From Mycobacterium sp. 852002-10029_SCH5224772 (GTDB taxonomy: Bacteria > Actinomycetota > Actinomycetes > Mycobacteriales > Mycobacteriaceae), in the NCBI RefSeq assembly GCF_001667315.1, contig NZ_LZHT01000106.1:1-64000 (forward strand): 64,000 nucleotides of DNA. Direction: 5' to 3'. Both the position numbers and the translations under genes were made by a program. The notes beneath the pieces are model-generated. The model made no database searches. It was not told the DNA's origin and was given only the letters and a program-made list of their open reading frames with translations. Position 1 is the stretch's first letter. The number at the start of each line of letters is the position of its first letter. Shown piece after piece: positions 1 through 11,200 of this stretch.

Positions 1-1139
1 GCCACCACTTCACGATCTCCAGCGCGATCGCGGTCGCGCTGCTGTCCACGATCATGCTGGATGGACAGCGGCGCGCCGCCGCCCGTGACCTGCTGACCGC
101 CGACCAGCTCGCCGAGGCCCGCGCCGCAGCACTAAAGGCCGCCGCGGCGGCCGGCATCGTCGCGGTGCATGAGTGCGCCGGACCCGAGATCGGCGGGATC
201 GACGACTGGCTGCAGTTGCGGGCCCTCGATCACGGCGTCGAGGTGATCGGCTACTGGGGTGAGCCGGTGCGCACCCCGGCCCAGGCCCGGGAGTTGATGC
301 ACGCGACCGGCGCCCGCGGGCTGGCCGGTGATCTGTTCGTCGACGGGGCGCTCGGCTCGCGCACCGCGTGGCTGCACGAGCCGTACGCCGACGCACCGGA
401 TTGCACCGGCGCCTGCTACCTGGATCGCGGCGCCGTCGAGGCGCACGTGCGCGCATGCACCGAGGCCGAGGTCACCGCCGGATTCCACGTGATCGGCGAC
501 GCCGCCGTCGCCGCCGTGGTGGATGCCTTCGAGCGCGTCGCCGAGGACCTCGGCCCGGTCGCCGTCGCCCGCTGCGGGCACCGCCTCGAGCACGTCGAGA
601 TGGTCAACGCCGAGCAAGCCGCCAAACTGGGCCGATGGGGCGTCATCGCCAGCGTGCAGCCCAATTTCGATGCGCTCTGGGGTGGCACCGACGGCATGTA
701 CGCGCGGCGACTGGGCGCCGAGCGAGGCAGTCGGCTCAACCCCTTTGCGCTGTTAGCATCCCAAGGCGTGCCCCTCGCGCTAGGTTCCGACGCCCCGGTG
801 ACGGGTTTCGACCCCTGGATGAGCGTGCGCGCGGCCGTCAACCATCGCACCGCGGGCAGCGCGGTCTCGGCGCGGGCCGCGTTTGCTGCAGCCACCCGCG
901 GCGGGTGGCGGGCAGCCGGTGTCCGTGACGGCACGACGGGCATCCTCGCGCCGGGCGCGCTGGCTTCGTACGCCATCTGGGACGCCGGAACCCTGGAGGT
1001 GCACGCACCCCGCGACACCGTGCAGCGCTGGTCGACCGATCCGCGTTCCCGCGTGCCCGCATTGCCGCGCCTGGGCCCGAACGATGCCGCACCGCGGTGC
1101 CGTCGCACCGTGCATCGGGGCGCTGTCCTCCATGGCTAG
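1..1139 (+). CDS. Amidohydrolase family 3 (YtcJ-like), 5' end outside window
   Basis: This is the C-terminal two thirds or so of a metal-dependent amidohydrolase. The reading frame is open from base 3, so the start lies upstream of the window. Visible family motifs are a metal-ligand histidine in GFHVIGDAAV, HRLEHVE, and the late LALGSDAPV motif carrying the catalytic aspartate. The protein is probably a cytoplasmic hydrolase; the substrate cannot be told from sequence. Its stop (TAG 1137-1139) overlaps the start of the lipoprotein acyltransferase gene by 8 bases, so the two are probably co-transcribed. The position matches M. tuberculosis Rv2052c as I remember it. The family call is secure, the specific role is not. 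Confidence 0.8.
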   Translation, partial: HHFTISSAIAVALLSTIMLDGQRRAAARDLLTADQLAEARAAALKAAAAAGIVAVHECAGPEIGGIDDWLQLRALDHGVEVIGYWGEPVRTPAQARELMHATGARGLAGDLFVDGALGSRTAWLHEPYADAPDCTGACYLDRGAVEAHVRACTEAEVTAGFHVIGDAAVAAVVDAFERVAEDLGPVAVARCGHRLEHVEMVNAEQAAKLGRWGVIASVQPNFDALWGGTDGMYARRLGAERGSRLNPFALLASQGVPLALGSDAPVTGFDPWMSVRAAVNHRTAGSAVSARAAFAAATRGGWRAAGVRDGTTGILAPGALASYAIWDAGTLEVHAPRDTVQRWSTDPRSRVPALPRLGPNDAAPRCRRTVHRGAVLHG

Positions 1140-3147
1140 GCACTGGTCCGGTGGCGAACCCCCAGACGAACCCCCGGACCAAAGCGCTGCGACCGATCCG
1201 GTGGACGAGGACTCGCCGCCGAAGACCGACCCGATCAGCGACGAGGCCGAATCGGAGCCCGAGGACGAGCCCGCCGACGTCCACACCCCGGAACCGGAAC
1301 GGCCCGGCGAGAGCGCGCGGCTGAGCGATCGACTGGGGACCGCGGGGCGCCGGGCGGTGACGGGGCTGGTGGCCGCGCTGCTCGCGAGGCTGCCCGCCGC
1401 CCAGACCGCGCTGCTGCCCCGGCTGACGCGGTTGATCTGCGCGGTGGTGGGCGGCCTGCTGCTGTGCGCGAGCTTCCCGACGCTGAACTGGTGGTGGGGC
1501 GCGGTCGTCGCCGCGGCGTTGCTGGCGTGGGTGCTGACCCACCCCGCGACGACGCCCGCGGGCGGGCTGGGCTACGCGTTCCTCTTCGGGCTGGCGTTCT
1601 ACCTCCCGCTGTTGCCGTGGGTCGGCCTCCTGGTTGGTTCCGTCCCGTGGCTCACGCTGGCGGCCGTGTCCGCGTTGTATCCGGCCGTCTTCGGTCTGTT
1701 CGCCGTCGTGGTGCGCCGGCTCCCGGGCTGGCCCATCTGGTTCGCGCTGCTGTGGGCGGCTCAGGAGTGGCTGAAGTCGATTTTCCCGTTCGGCGGCTTC
1801 CCCTGGGGCTCGGTGGCCTTCGGGCAAACGCACGGCCCGTTCCTGCCGCTGGTTCAGCTGGGCGGCGTCGCGCTGCTGTCCATGGCGATCATGCTGGTGG
1901 GCTTCAGCGCGACCGCGATCGCGCTGGAGATCGTGAAGTGGTGGCGCTCCGGTCACCCGGTGCGCGACGCAGCCGCAACGGCGGAAAGCGAGCCGCCGCC
2001 GCCCGCCGTGGTGCTGCCCGGCGTCTGCATCTGTCTGGTGCTGTTCGCGGCGGTCATCGTCTGGCCGCAGGTGCGGCATGCCGGCACCGGCTCGGGCGGC
2101 GAGCCGTCGGTGACCGTCGCGGCGGTGCAGGGCAACGTGCCGCGGCTGGGCTTCGAGTTCAACGAGCAGCGACGAGCGGTGCTGGACAACCACGTGCGGG
2201 AGACGCTGGCGCTGGCCGACGACGTGCGCGCCGGGACCGCTCCGCAACCGCAGTTCGTGATCTGGCCGGAAGACTCTTCCGACATCGATCCGCTCGTCAA
2301 CCCGGATGCCGCGTTGGAGATATCGCAGGCCGCGGCGGCGATCGGCGCCCCGATCCTGATCGGCAGCGTGCTCGAGGTCCCCGGACGCCCCCCGCAGGAT
2401 CCCCGCTACACGAACACCATGATCGTGTGGAATCCGGCCACCGGCCCGGCCGAACGCCACGACAAGGAAATTGTGCAGCCGTTCGGCGAGTACCTGCCGA
2501 TGCCGTGGCTGTTCAAGCATCTGTCCGGGTACGCCGGCCGCGCCGGAAGCATGGTGTCCCGCCCGGGTAGCGACGTGGTGCACATGGCGGGGGTGCCGGT
2601 GGGGGTGGCCACATGCTGGGAAGTGATCTTCGATCGCGTCCCGCGACACGCGGTCCTGGGCGGTGCGCAGCTGTTGGCGGTGCCGGCCAACAACGCCACC
2701 TTCAACGCCGCGATGAGTGAACAGCAGTTGGCGTTCGCCAAGGTCAGGGCCGTCGAGCACGACCGCTATGTGGTGGTCGCCGGCACGACGGGGATCAGCG
2801 CCGTGATCGCCCCGGACGGTGGCGAGTTGGCGCGCACCGGCTTCTTCCAGCCCGCGTACCTGGACATGCCGGTGCGCCTCAAGACCAAGTTGACGCCGGC
2901 AACCCGCTGGGCGCCGCTGCTGCAGTGGATCATGGTGGCTGCGGCCGGGGCGGTCATTTTGGCCGGGATACGGCACAATGGATGGTTCCCGCGTCCGATT
3001 CGTCTCAGGTCAAGGTCCTCGAGTCGATCGGCACGTCCTTCCAAAACGGCCGGTACAGCGCCGGGCACACACCCGCCCGACGAGCACGACTCAGCCACCG
3101 CGCCCGACGAGGGCGGGGACCGCACGCCGGCAGACGGCGGCGGCTAA
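1132..3147 (+). CDS. lnt: Apolipoprotein N-acyltransferase (separate Lnt)
   Basis: A 671-residue membrane enzyme predicted to N-acylate the lipid-modified N-terminal cysteine of lipoproteins on the outer face of the cytoplasmic membrane. The ATG at 1132 overlaps the upstream stop. After an acidic, proline-rich cytoplasmic N-terminus of about 75 residues come several transmembrane helices (about residues 95-330), then a nitrilase-type domain. By alignment the catalytic triad is Glu380 (IWPEDSS), Lys445 (HDKEIVQPFGEYLP) and Cys495 (ATCWEVIFD). A last helix near residue 610 is followed by a basic tail. In M. tuberculosis this domain is fused to Ppm1 (Rv2051c); here it stops and Ppm1 follows 65 bp later, as in M. 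smegmatis. The two products are thought to interact. Confidence 0.93.
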   Translation: MARHWSGGEPPDEPPDQSAATDPVDEDSPPKTDPISDEAESEPEDEPADVHTPEPERPGESARLSDRLGTAGRRAVTGLVAALLARLPAAQTALLPRLTRLICAVVGGLLLCASFPTLNWWWGAVVAAALLAWVLTHPATTPAGGLGYAFLFGLAFYLPLLPWVGLLVGSVPWLTLAAVSALYPAVFGLFAVVVRRLPGWPIWFALLWAAQEWLKSIFPFGGFPWGSVAFGQTHGPFLPLVQLGGVALLSMAIMLVGFSATAIALEIVKWWRSGHPVRDAAATAESEPPPPAVVLPGVCICLVLFAAVIVWPQVRHAGTGSGGEPSVTVAAVQGNVPRLGFEFNEQRRAVLDNHVRETLALADDVRAGTAPQPQFVIWPEDSSDIDPLVNPDAALEISQAAAAIGAPILIGSVLEVPGRPPQDPRYTNTMIVWNPATGPAERHDKEIVQPFGEYLPMPWLFKHLSGYAGRAGSMVSRPGSDVVHMAGVPVGVATCWEVIFDRVPRHAVLGGAQLLAVPANNATFNAAMSEQQLAFAKVRAVEHDRYVVVAGTTGISAVIAPDGGELARTGFFQPAYLDMPVRLKTKLTPATRWAPLLQWIMVAAAGAVILAGIRHNGWFPRPIRLRSRSSSRSARPSKTAGTAPGTHPPDEHDSATAPDEGGDRTPADGGG

Positions 3148-3212
3148 AGACACTCCGCCCCACCGGGGGGCGGCCGACTTGCTTTCGATTTCGGGCGACA
3201 CAGAGGAGCTAC

Positions 3213-4007
3213 ATGACCACCGGCCAGCCGGCGCCCCACGCCCCGGGCAATCGTCCCAGCCAGCGCGTCTTGGTGATCATCCCGACCTACGACGAGCTGG
3301 AGAACCTGCCGGTGATCCACCGGCGGCTCAAGGACGCGTGCCCGCACGTGCACCTGCTCATCGTGGACGACAGCAGCCCCGACGGCACCGGCGAGCTGGC
3401 CGAGGAGCTGGCGGCGGCCGACGCCGGTCGCACCCACGTCATGCACCGCACCGCCAAGGACGGGCTGGGTGCGGCGTACCTGGCGGGCTTCGCGTGGGGG
3501 TTGAGCCGTGACTACTCGGTGCTCGTCGAGATGGACGCCGACGGTAGCCACGCACCCGAACAGCTGCACCGCCTGCTGGACGCGGTCGACGACGGCGCCG
3601 ATCTGGCCATCGGCTCACGCTACGTCGACGGCGGGACGGTGCGTAACTGGCCGTGGCGGCGCTGGGCGCTGTCCTGGACCGCCAACACCTATGCGCGCCT
3701 GGCGCTGGGCATCGGGGTGCACGACATCACCGCCGGCTTTCGGGCCTACCGCCGCGAGGTCCTCGAGGCGATCGACCTCGACCGCGTCGACTCCAAGGGC
3801 TACTGCTTCCAGATCGACCTGACGTGGCGCACCATCTGCAACGGCTTCACCATCGTCGAAGCGCCCATCACGTTCACCGAGCGCGAGCTCGGCGTGTCCA
3901 AGATGAGCGGATCCAACATCCGCGAAGCCCTGGTCAAAGTCACCCGATGGGGTGTCGAGGGCCGCAAGTCGGGCGCGCGGGCCACCGGGGCCGACAACCG
4001 CACCTAA
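3213..4007 (+). CDS. ppm1: Polyprenyl-phosphate mannose synthase Ppm1
   Basis: A 264-residue GT2-family glycosyltransferase that transfers mannose from GDP-mannose to polyprenyl phosphate. The product is the membrane mannose donor for lipomannan, lipoarabinomannan and protein O-mannosylation. The nucleotide-sugar region starts at VIIPTYDELENLP (about residues 21-33), with VDDSSPDGTG at 51-60 and the metal-binding DAD at 108-110. There is no transmembrane segment, so membrane attachment probably relies on the separate Lnt protein upstream. The ATG at 3213 has a good ribosome site (AGAGGAG) and matches the start of the Ppm1 domain. It converges with rbpA only 9 bp downstream. Confidence 0.93.
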   Translation: MTTGQPAPHAPGNRPSQRVLVIIPTYDELENLPVIHRRLKDACPHVHLLIVDDSSPDGTGELAEELAAADAGRTHVMHRTAKDGLGAAYLAGFAWGLSRDYSVLVEMDADGSHAPEQLHRLLDAVDDGADLAIGSRYVDGGTVRNWPWRRWALSWTANTYARLALGIGVHDITAGFRAYRREVLEAIDLDRVDSKGYCFQIDLTWRTICNGFTIVEAPITFTERELGVSKMSGSNIREALVKVTRWGVEGRKSGARATGADNRT

Positions 4008-4016
4008 CTGATTGGG

Positions 4017-4352
4017 TCAGCCCCGCCGACGGGTCTTGATGATGTCGAGGCGCTCCTTGAGCAGCTCCTCGAGTTCTTCGACCGAGCGGCGCTCCAGCAG
4101 CATGTCCCAGTGCGTGCGCGGCGGCTTCACCTTCTTCGGCTCGGGCAGATCACCCTCGATCAGGGTGCCTTCCAAGCCGTTGCGGCACAGCCACGTGCCG
4201 GGGATTTCGGCGTCGTCGGCGAACGGGACCTCGAACTCCTCGCCGTTCTCGGTGCGGTACTTCGCGAGCTGACGTGGCGCCAGGTCGTGGTTGCGGTCGG
4301 TCTCGTAGCTCACGGCCCCGAGGCGACTGCCTCTCAGTACGCGATCAGCCAT
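4017..4352 (-). CDS. rbpA: RNA polymerase-binding protein RbpA
   Basis: A 111-residue essential actinobacterial transcription factor that binds RNA polymerase and the principal sigma factor and stabilises open complexes. It begins MADRVLRGSRLG and has the core beta-barrel region, the basic linker (PKKVKPPRTHWDM) and the C-terminal sigma-interacting helix (LLERRSVEELEELLKERL). Length and sequence match M. tuberculosis Rv2050. The ATG has the ribosome site AAAGGAGT eight bases upstream. It is transcribed against ppm1 and divergently from the small zinc-finger gene, from a 173-bp intergenic region with two short inverted repeats. Confidence 0.97.
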   Translation of the reverse strand: MADRVLRGSRLGAVSYETDRNHDLAPRQLAKYRTENGEEFEVPFADDAEIPGTWLCRNGLEGTLIEGDLPEPKKVKPPRTHWDMLLERRSVEELEELLKERLDIIKTRRRG

Positions 4353-4446
4353 GGGTGCTACTCCTTTTAAGTCGTTTCGGAGCTCTGCGGCTCCCGTAAT
4401 GCAATTCTCTCTCGACTAGCAACGCTGCGGCGATCTGCGCAGTTCC

Positions 4447-4520
4447 CCGGCTGAAAGCCGGAATACGCGACGCGACCATCAATGATACCGGGATCGCAGG
4501 AAAATCCCGACTAAAGTCGG
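4447..4520. promoter_or_regulatory. Two short inverted repeats between rbpA and the zinc-finger gene
   Basis: CCGGCT-GAA-AGCCGG lies at 4447-4461 and CCGACT-AA-AGTCGG at 4507-4520. Both have perfect 6-base arms and resemble each other, so they could be a repeated operator or short hairpins. They sit in the divergent promoter region of rbpA; the second ends 5 bases before the GTG of the downstream gene. Function is unknown. Confidence 0.4.
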
Positions 4521-4525
4521 CTGGC

Positions 4526-4876
4526 GTGAGCCGCCGCACCCACTCGCACCCCTGCCGCTGGTGCGGTCGAGACGTCACGGACGCGGGAATGGGCCGTCGC
4601 CGCCAGTACTGCCGGCAGTCGTGTCGGCAGCGGGCCTACGAGCAACGAGCCTCGCTGAATCGGCACGGCGCAGCAGCCGTGCCCGACGATGCGGTGGTGC
4701 TGACCGCCGATGACGCGGCCGATCTCTCGGATCGCGTCTACCAGGTGCGGTGCGCGGCCGAGGACGTCGTGACCGCACTCGAGGAAGGCGCCGAGGCCAC
4801 CGAACTCCGCCAGTTGTGCGACGTGCTGATGAACGCTGCCCGGGCCGCCGACGGCTGGCGCCGAGCGGGTGTCTGA
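4526..4876 (+). CDS. Small zinc-finger-like protein (Rv2049c position)
   Basis: A 116-residue protein of unknown function. The N-terminus has four cysteines in the pattern CRWCGRDV followed by GRRRQYCRQSCRQRAYEQR (residues about 10-38), which looks like a compact treble-clef zinc-binding motif common in small actinobacterial proteins. The rest is acidic and helical. The start is a GTG; no strong ribosome site is visible, and the inverted repeat at 4507-4520 lies immediately upstream. It occupies the place of M. tuberculosis Rv2049c, between rbpA and pks12, in the same direction as pks12. A DNA- or RNA-binding role would fit the zinc motif but is inference. Confidence 0.7.
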   Translation: MSRRTHSHPCRWCGRDVTDAGMGRRRQYCRQSCRQRAYEQRASLNRHGAAAVPDDAVVLTADDAADLSDRVYQVRCAAEDVVTALEEGAEATELRQLCDVLMNAARAADGWRRAGV

Positions 4877-5289
4877 TCGCATCGGTCGGCCGTGCCACCC
4901 GGACCCGACCGCACGCCGGAACGTGCCACGACATGCGCCTGACCACCAGCTATGGCTAGCCAGGTACAGTCGCGCCATGGAACACGGGGCGCGTCTACGG
5001 TGCACCGTTGTTCAGCGAGCACATCGCGCGCCCCGCGGCGCCTCGTGCCTGCGCCGGGCGCCGCGCATGTCCGATCCGGTCCTCCTGTAGCAGCCGGGAG
5101 TAGCGGACGTTTTGAAATCCAGTCGGAGTTGGCCATACTCACCAGCAACATTCTTGGGTCGGAGAGCAGCACGACGCTGGTCGAACGAAACACGGCGTCG
5201 CCACGTGCAGCAAATCCCGTGAATCGGCGGCAACCGCATCCGGCGGGACAAGTCGGCCATACATTAGGTGAGGGTTAGGGCGAGGTTTA
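4877..5289. other. 413-bp non-coding region upstream of pks12
   Basis: I see no convincing gene here; open frames in this interval are arginine/proline-rich and look like chance. The last 60 bases are comparatively AT-rich and contain TACATT at 5260-5265, which fits the mycobacterial -10 pattern TAnnnT, 25 bases before the pks12 start, but without a good -35. It probably holds the pks12 promoter and leader. The ribosome site at the pks12 start is weak (GGCGAGG). Confidence 0.5.
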
Positions 5290-8200
5290 GTGATGGTGGA
5301 GCAACTCCAGCATGCGACCGAAGCGCTGCGGAAAGCGCTGGTCCAGGTTGAACGCCTGAAGCGCACCAACCGCGCGCTACTGGAGCGGTCTAGCGAGCCG
5401 ATCGCGATCGTCGGGATGTCCTGCCGTTTCCCCGGCGGCGTCGACAGCCCTGAGTCGCTCTGGCAAATGGTCGCCGAAGGCCGCGACGTGATTTCGGACT
5501 TTCCCGCCGATCGTGGCTGGGACCTCGCCGCGCTGTATGACCCCGATCCCGACGCCCGCCACAAGTGCTATGTGACCACCGGAGGTTTTGTCGACGGCGT
5601 CGCGGACTTCGACCCGGCCTTCTTCGGCATCGCGCCCAGCGAAGCCCTGGCCATGGATCCCCAGCACCGGATGTTGCTGGAACTGTCGTGGGAAGCGTTG
5701 GAGCGGGCCGGAATTGACCCCAGCGGACTGCGCGGCAGCGCCACCGGGGTGTACGCGGGGCTCATCGTCCAGGGCTACGGCATGCTCGCCGAGGAGATCG
5801 AGGGCTACCGGCTAACCGGCATGACGTCCAGCGTCGCCTCGGGCCGCGTGTCGTATGTGTTGGGGCTGGAAGGCCCGGCGGTGTCGGTGGACACCGCGTG
5901 TTCGTCGTCGTTGGTGGCGCTTCACATGGCGGTGCAGTCACTGCGCTCGGGGGAGTGCGACCTCGCGCTGGCCGGCGGCGCCACCGTCAACGCCACACCG
6001 ACGGTCTTCGTGGAATTCAGCCGGCATCGGGGATTGGCCCCCGACGGGCGGTCCAAGGCGTACGCCGGCGCGGCCGACGGCGTCGGTTGGTCCGAGGGCG
6101 GGGCGATGCTGGTCGTCGAGCGGTTGTCGGATGCCCAGCGCCTGGGTCATCCGGTGCTGGCGGTGGTGCGGGGCTCGGCGGTCAATCAGGACGGCGCCTC
6201 CAACGGGTTGACCGCTCCCAATGGTCCCTCGCAGCAGCGGGTGGTGCGTGCGGCGCTGGCCAATGCCGGGCTCTCGGCGGCCGAGGTCGATGTCGTCGAA
6301 GGCCACGGCACCGGCACCACGTTGGGTGATCCGATCGAGGCGCAGGCCTTGCTGGCCACCTACGGGCAGGACCGAGGTTCGAGCGAGCCCTTGTGGCTGG
6401 GGTCGATCAAGTCGAACATGGGTCACACCCAGGCCGCGGCGGGTGTTGCCGGTGTGATCAAGATGGTGCAGGCGATGCGCCACGAGATGTTGCCGGCGAC
6501 GCTGCACGTGGACGCGCCGAGTCCGCACGTGGATTGGTCGGTGGGTGCGGTGTCGTTGCTCACCGAGGCGCGGCCCTGGAAGGCCGAGCGCGCCGAGGGC
6601 CCGCGCCGGGCGGGGGTGTCGTCGTTCGGCATCAGCGGCACCAACGCCCACGTGATCATCGAGGCTGCGCCGGTTTCGCGCCCGGAGGCCCCGCATCGGG
6701 AAGCCGGCCCCGAGCTGCCGGTGGTGCCGTGGCCGGTGTCGGCGAAGTCGGCCAGGGCGCTGGCGGCCCAGGCGGCGCGGCTCGCCGAATATCTGCGCAC
6801 CCATGACGAATTGGACGTGGCGGACGTGGGCTGGACGCTGGCCGGTCGCGCGACGTTTGAGCATCGGGCCGTCGTGGTGGGCGCCGACCGGGACCGCTTG
6901 CTCGCCGGCTTGGACGAGCTGGCCGACGATGATCCGGCAGGGACGGTTATCCGGGGCACCGGGACGTCGGCGGGCAAGACCGTGTTCGTTTTCCCCGGCC
7001 AGGGCTCCCAATGGCTGGGCATGGGTATCGAATTGCTTGATACCGCACCGGTATTCGCCCAACAGATCCAGGCATGCGAAGAAACATTCTCGGAGTTCGT
7101 CGACTGGTCGCTGATCGATGTGCTGCGCGGCGCCCCCGGTGCTCCGGGAATGGACCGCGTCGACGTGGTGCAACCGGTGCTGTTCGCGGTGATGGTGTCG
7201 CTGGCCGAATTATGGAAGTCGGTTGGGGTGGCACCGGATGCGGTGATCGGCCACTCGCAAGGCGAAATCGCCGCGGCCTATGTCGCCGGCGCGTTGTCGC
7301 TGCGCGACGCCGCCCGGGTGGTCACGCTGCGCAGCAAATTGCTGCGCTCGCTCGCCGGCCCCGGGGGCATGCTGTCGATCGCCTGTGGCACCGAGCGGGC
7401 CCGGGAGTTGTTGGCGCCCTACGGTAATCGGGTCAGCATCGCCGCCGTCAACGGCCGGTCGGCCGTCGTGGTCTCGGGGGACGTGGCTGCGCTCGACGAG
7501 CTCGTCGGGTTCTGCGCCGACCTTGAACTGCGCACCCGGCGGATCGACGTGGACTACGCCTCGCACTCGGTGGAGGTCGAAGCGATCCGCGGTGATCTCG
7601 CCGAGGCGCTGTCCGGTATCGAGCCGCAATCCTCGCGCATCGCGTTCTTTTCCACGGTGACCGGAAGTCGCTTGGACACAGCGGGATTGGACGTCGACTA
7701 CTGGTACCGCAACATCCGGCAGACCGTGCAATTCGACCAAGCGGTGCGTAGCGCGAGCGAGCACGGATACCGGACGTTCATCGAATCCAGCCCGCATCCC
7801 GCACTGATCGCGGGGATCGAGGACACCGCCAACGACCAGGCCGGCGGGGGTGCCGAGAACTCTGAAGCCATAGTCGTTCCCACCCTGGGCCGCGACGACG
7901 GCGGGCTCGATCGTTTCCTGACGTCGGTCGCCACCGCGTTCACCGCGGGAGTGAGCGTGCAGTGGCGCGGTGCGCTGGACGGTGCCGGCTTCGTCGAGCT
8001 GCCCACGTATGCCTTTGACCGACGCCGGTTTTGGCTGTCCGGCGACGGCGTCGCGGCCGACGCCACCGGTCTGGGGTTGGGCGCCAGCGAGCACCCGCTG
8101 CTGAGCGCGATCGTCGAACTGCCCTCCTCGGGTGGAGTCGTCCTGACCGGCCGCTTGTCGCCCAGCCTGCAGGGCTGGCTCACCGATCACGCGGTGTCGG

Positions 8201-11200
8201 GTTCGGTCGTGTTTCCCGGCGCCGGGTTTGTGGAGTTGGCGATCCGCGCCGGTGACGAAGTCGGGTGTTCGACGGTCGACGAACTGACTCTGCAAGCGCC
8301 ATTGATGTTGCCGGCCAAGGGCTCCGGGTCGGGATCGGTTGCCGTGCAAGTCGTCGTGGGTGCCGCCGACGAATCCGGTCAGCGGGCGGTGTCGATCTTC
8401 TCGCGACCCGACACCGGCTCGGGCTGGGTGTGCCACGCCGAGGGCACGTTGAGCACCGGCGCGGTCGAGCCGGGCGCGGATCTGTCAGCGTGGCCGCCGG
8501 CAGGCGCCGTCGCGGTCGACCCGGCGGAGGGTTACCAGCAGTTGGCGGCGCGCGGTTATGGCTATGGTCCGGCATTCCAGGGCCTGACCGCGACATGGGT
8601 GCGCGACGACGAGGTGTTCGCCGAGGTGCGGTTGCCCGAGGCCGCCGGGGGCTCCACCGGGTTCGGCGTCCACCCGGCCTTGCTCGACGCGGCGATGCAC
8701 GCAATGGTGATCGGCCGTCAAATCGCCGATGACACAGACGAAGTGATGTTGCCGTTCTCCTGGCAGGGCGTCTCGTTGCATGCGGCGGGCGCATCGGCGG
8801 TGCGCGCGCGCATCGTACCGGCGGCGTCCGCCAACGCGGTCTCCATCGAGCTGGCCGACGGGCTCGGCTTGCCGGTGCTGTCGGTGCGCGCGATGGTGGC
8901 GCGCTCGGTCAGCGAGCGGCAGCTACGCGCGGCCGTCTCAGCCTCGGGCCCAGACCGGCTCTTCGAGATGGAGTGGTCGCCGGCACCGACGGCCACCGCC
9001 GCGACGCCCGCGCATGACGTGTTTGAATCCGTTGCGGCCGAAGAGGATCCGGTTACCGGATCGTATCGCCGCACCCATGAGGCCCTGACCGCAGTGCAGT
9101 CGTGGCTGAGCGAGCATGACTCCGGGGTGCTGGTCGTCGCCACACGCGGTGCGATGGGGTTGGCGGGGGAAGACGTCCCCGACCTGGCCGGCGCGGCCGT
9201 GTGGGGCCTGGTGCGGTCGGCGCAGACCGAGCATCCCGGCCGGATCGTGCTGATGGATTCCGATGCCGCGCTGGACGATAGCGCGATAGCGACCGCTCTC
9301 GCGGTCGGCGAACCCCAGGTGCTGCTGCGGGACGGCAAGGCCTACACCGCACGAGTACGCGGCAGCCGGGCGGTCGACGGCATCATGACGCCCCCCGAAG
9401 GCCGGCCCTGGCGGCTGGGTATCAGCAGCGCGGGCACCTTCGAAAACCTGCAACTCGAACCGGTTCCGAACGCGGACGCCCCACTGGAGCCGGGCCAGGT
9501 TCGAGTGGCCCTGCGCGCCATCGCCACCAACTTCCGCGACGTCATGATCACCCTGGGCATGTTCACCCACGAGGCGCTGCTCGGCGGCGAAGGCGCCGGC
9601 GTGGTGGTCGAGGTCGGGCCGGGAGTCACCGACTTCTCGGTCGGCGATTCGGTGTACGGCTTCTTCCCCGACGGCAGCGGCACCCTGGTGCCCGGCGATG
9701 TCCGCCTGCTGCAGCGCAAGCCCGCCGACTGGTCCTACGCCGAAGCCGCCGGTATCTCAGCGGTTTTCACCACCGCCTACATGGCGTTCATCCACCTGGC
9801 CGAGGTCCAGCCGGGGCAGCGGGTGCTGGTGCATGCCGCCGCCGGCGGCGTCGGGATGGCCGCCGTCCAACTCGCCCGGCATCTGGGCCTGGAGGTGTTC
9901 GCCACCGCGAGCCGCGGCAAGTGGGACACCTTGCGAGCCATGGGCTTCGACGATGACCACATCTCGGATTCCCGCAGTCTCGAGTTCGAAGACAAGTTCC
10001 GCTCGGTCACCGGCAGCCGCGGCATGGATGTAGTCCTGGACTCGCTGGCCGGCGAGTTCGTCGACGCCTCGCTGCGCCTGGTCGCTCCCGGCGGGATGTT
10101 CCTGGAAATGGGCAAGACCGACATCCGCGACCCGGGTGTGGTGGCCCGGGAATATCCGGGCGTCCGTTACCGCGCCTTCGACCTGTTCGAGCCCGGCCGT
10201 CCCCGCATGCACCAGTGGATGCTCGAGCTCGCCGGTCTGTTCGACGCCGGGGTCCTGAAACCGTTGCCGGTGACGACCTTTGATGTGCGACGCGGTCGTG
10301 CGGCGCTGCGGTACCTGAGCCAGGCCCGCCACATCGGCAAGGTCGTCATGACTATGCCTTCCGGGCCCGGTCCCGGCGCAAGTGCCGGCCTGGCCTCGGG
10401 CACGGTGCTGATCACCGGCGGCACCGGCATGGCGGGCTCGACGTTGGCTCGCCACCTGGTGGCCCACCACGGCGTCGAGGACCTGGCGCTGCTGAGCCGG
10501 CGCGGACCGAACGCGCCGGGATCCGCCGAGTTGATTGCCGAGCTGGAAGCCGCCGGCGCCCGGGTGCGAGCGATCGCCTGCGACGCGGCCGAACGGTCCG
10601 CACTGGCCGCGGTGATCAGCGAACTTACGGCGCGGCGGCCGCTGTCGGGGGTGATCCACGCGGCCGGCGTGCTCGACGACGCGATGGTCACCTCGCTGAC
10701 ACCCGAGCGTATCGACGCGGTCCTGCGGGCCAAGGTCGACGCGGCTTGGAACCTGCACGAGCTGACCCGCAACGTGAATCTGTCGGCCTTCGTGATGTTT
10801 TCGTCGATGGCCGGACTTGTGGGCTCGTCTGGCCAGGGCAACTACGGGGCCGCGAACTCGTTCCTCGATGGGCTGGCCGCACATCGGCGCGCGCACGGGC
10901 TGCCGGCGATCTCGCTGGGCTGGGGACTGTGGGATCAGGCCAGCGCCATGACCGGCGGGCTCGACGCCGCCGACCTCGCCCGGCTGGGCCGCGACGGAAT
11001 CTTGGCACTGTCCTCGGACGAGGCGATGGAGCTGTTCGACACCGCATTGATCGTCGACGAACCATTCCTGGCGCCGGCCCGCATCGATCTCGGCGCGCTG
11101 CGCGCCCATGCGGTCGCGGTGCCACCGATGTTCACTGACCTGGTCAGCGCACCGACCCGGCGCCGGGTCGACGACTCGCTGGCGGCCGCGAAATCGAAAT

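Noticed and set aside
4952..5278. Open frame of 108 codons upstream of pks12
   Set aside because: Composition is Arg/Ser/Pro-rich with no ribosome site or recognisable motif; more likely non-coding leader DNA.
5938..7173. Long minus-strand open frames across pks12
   Set aside because: They lie opposite a fully motif-supported PKS and are low-complexity His/Arg-rich, as expected from the complement of high-GC codons.
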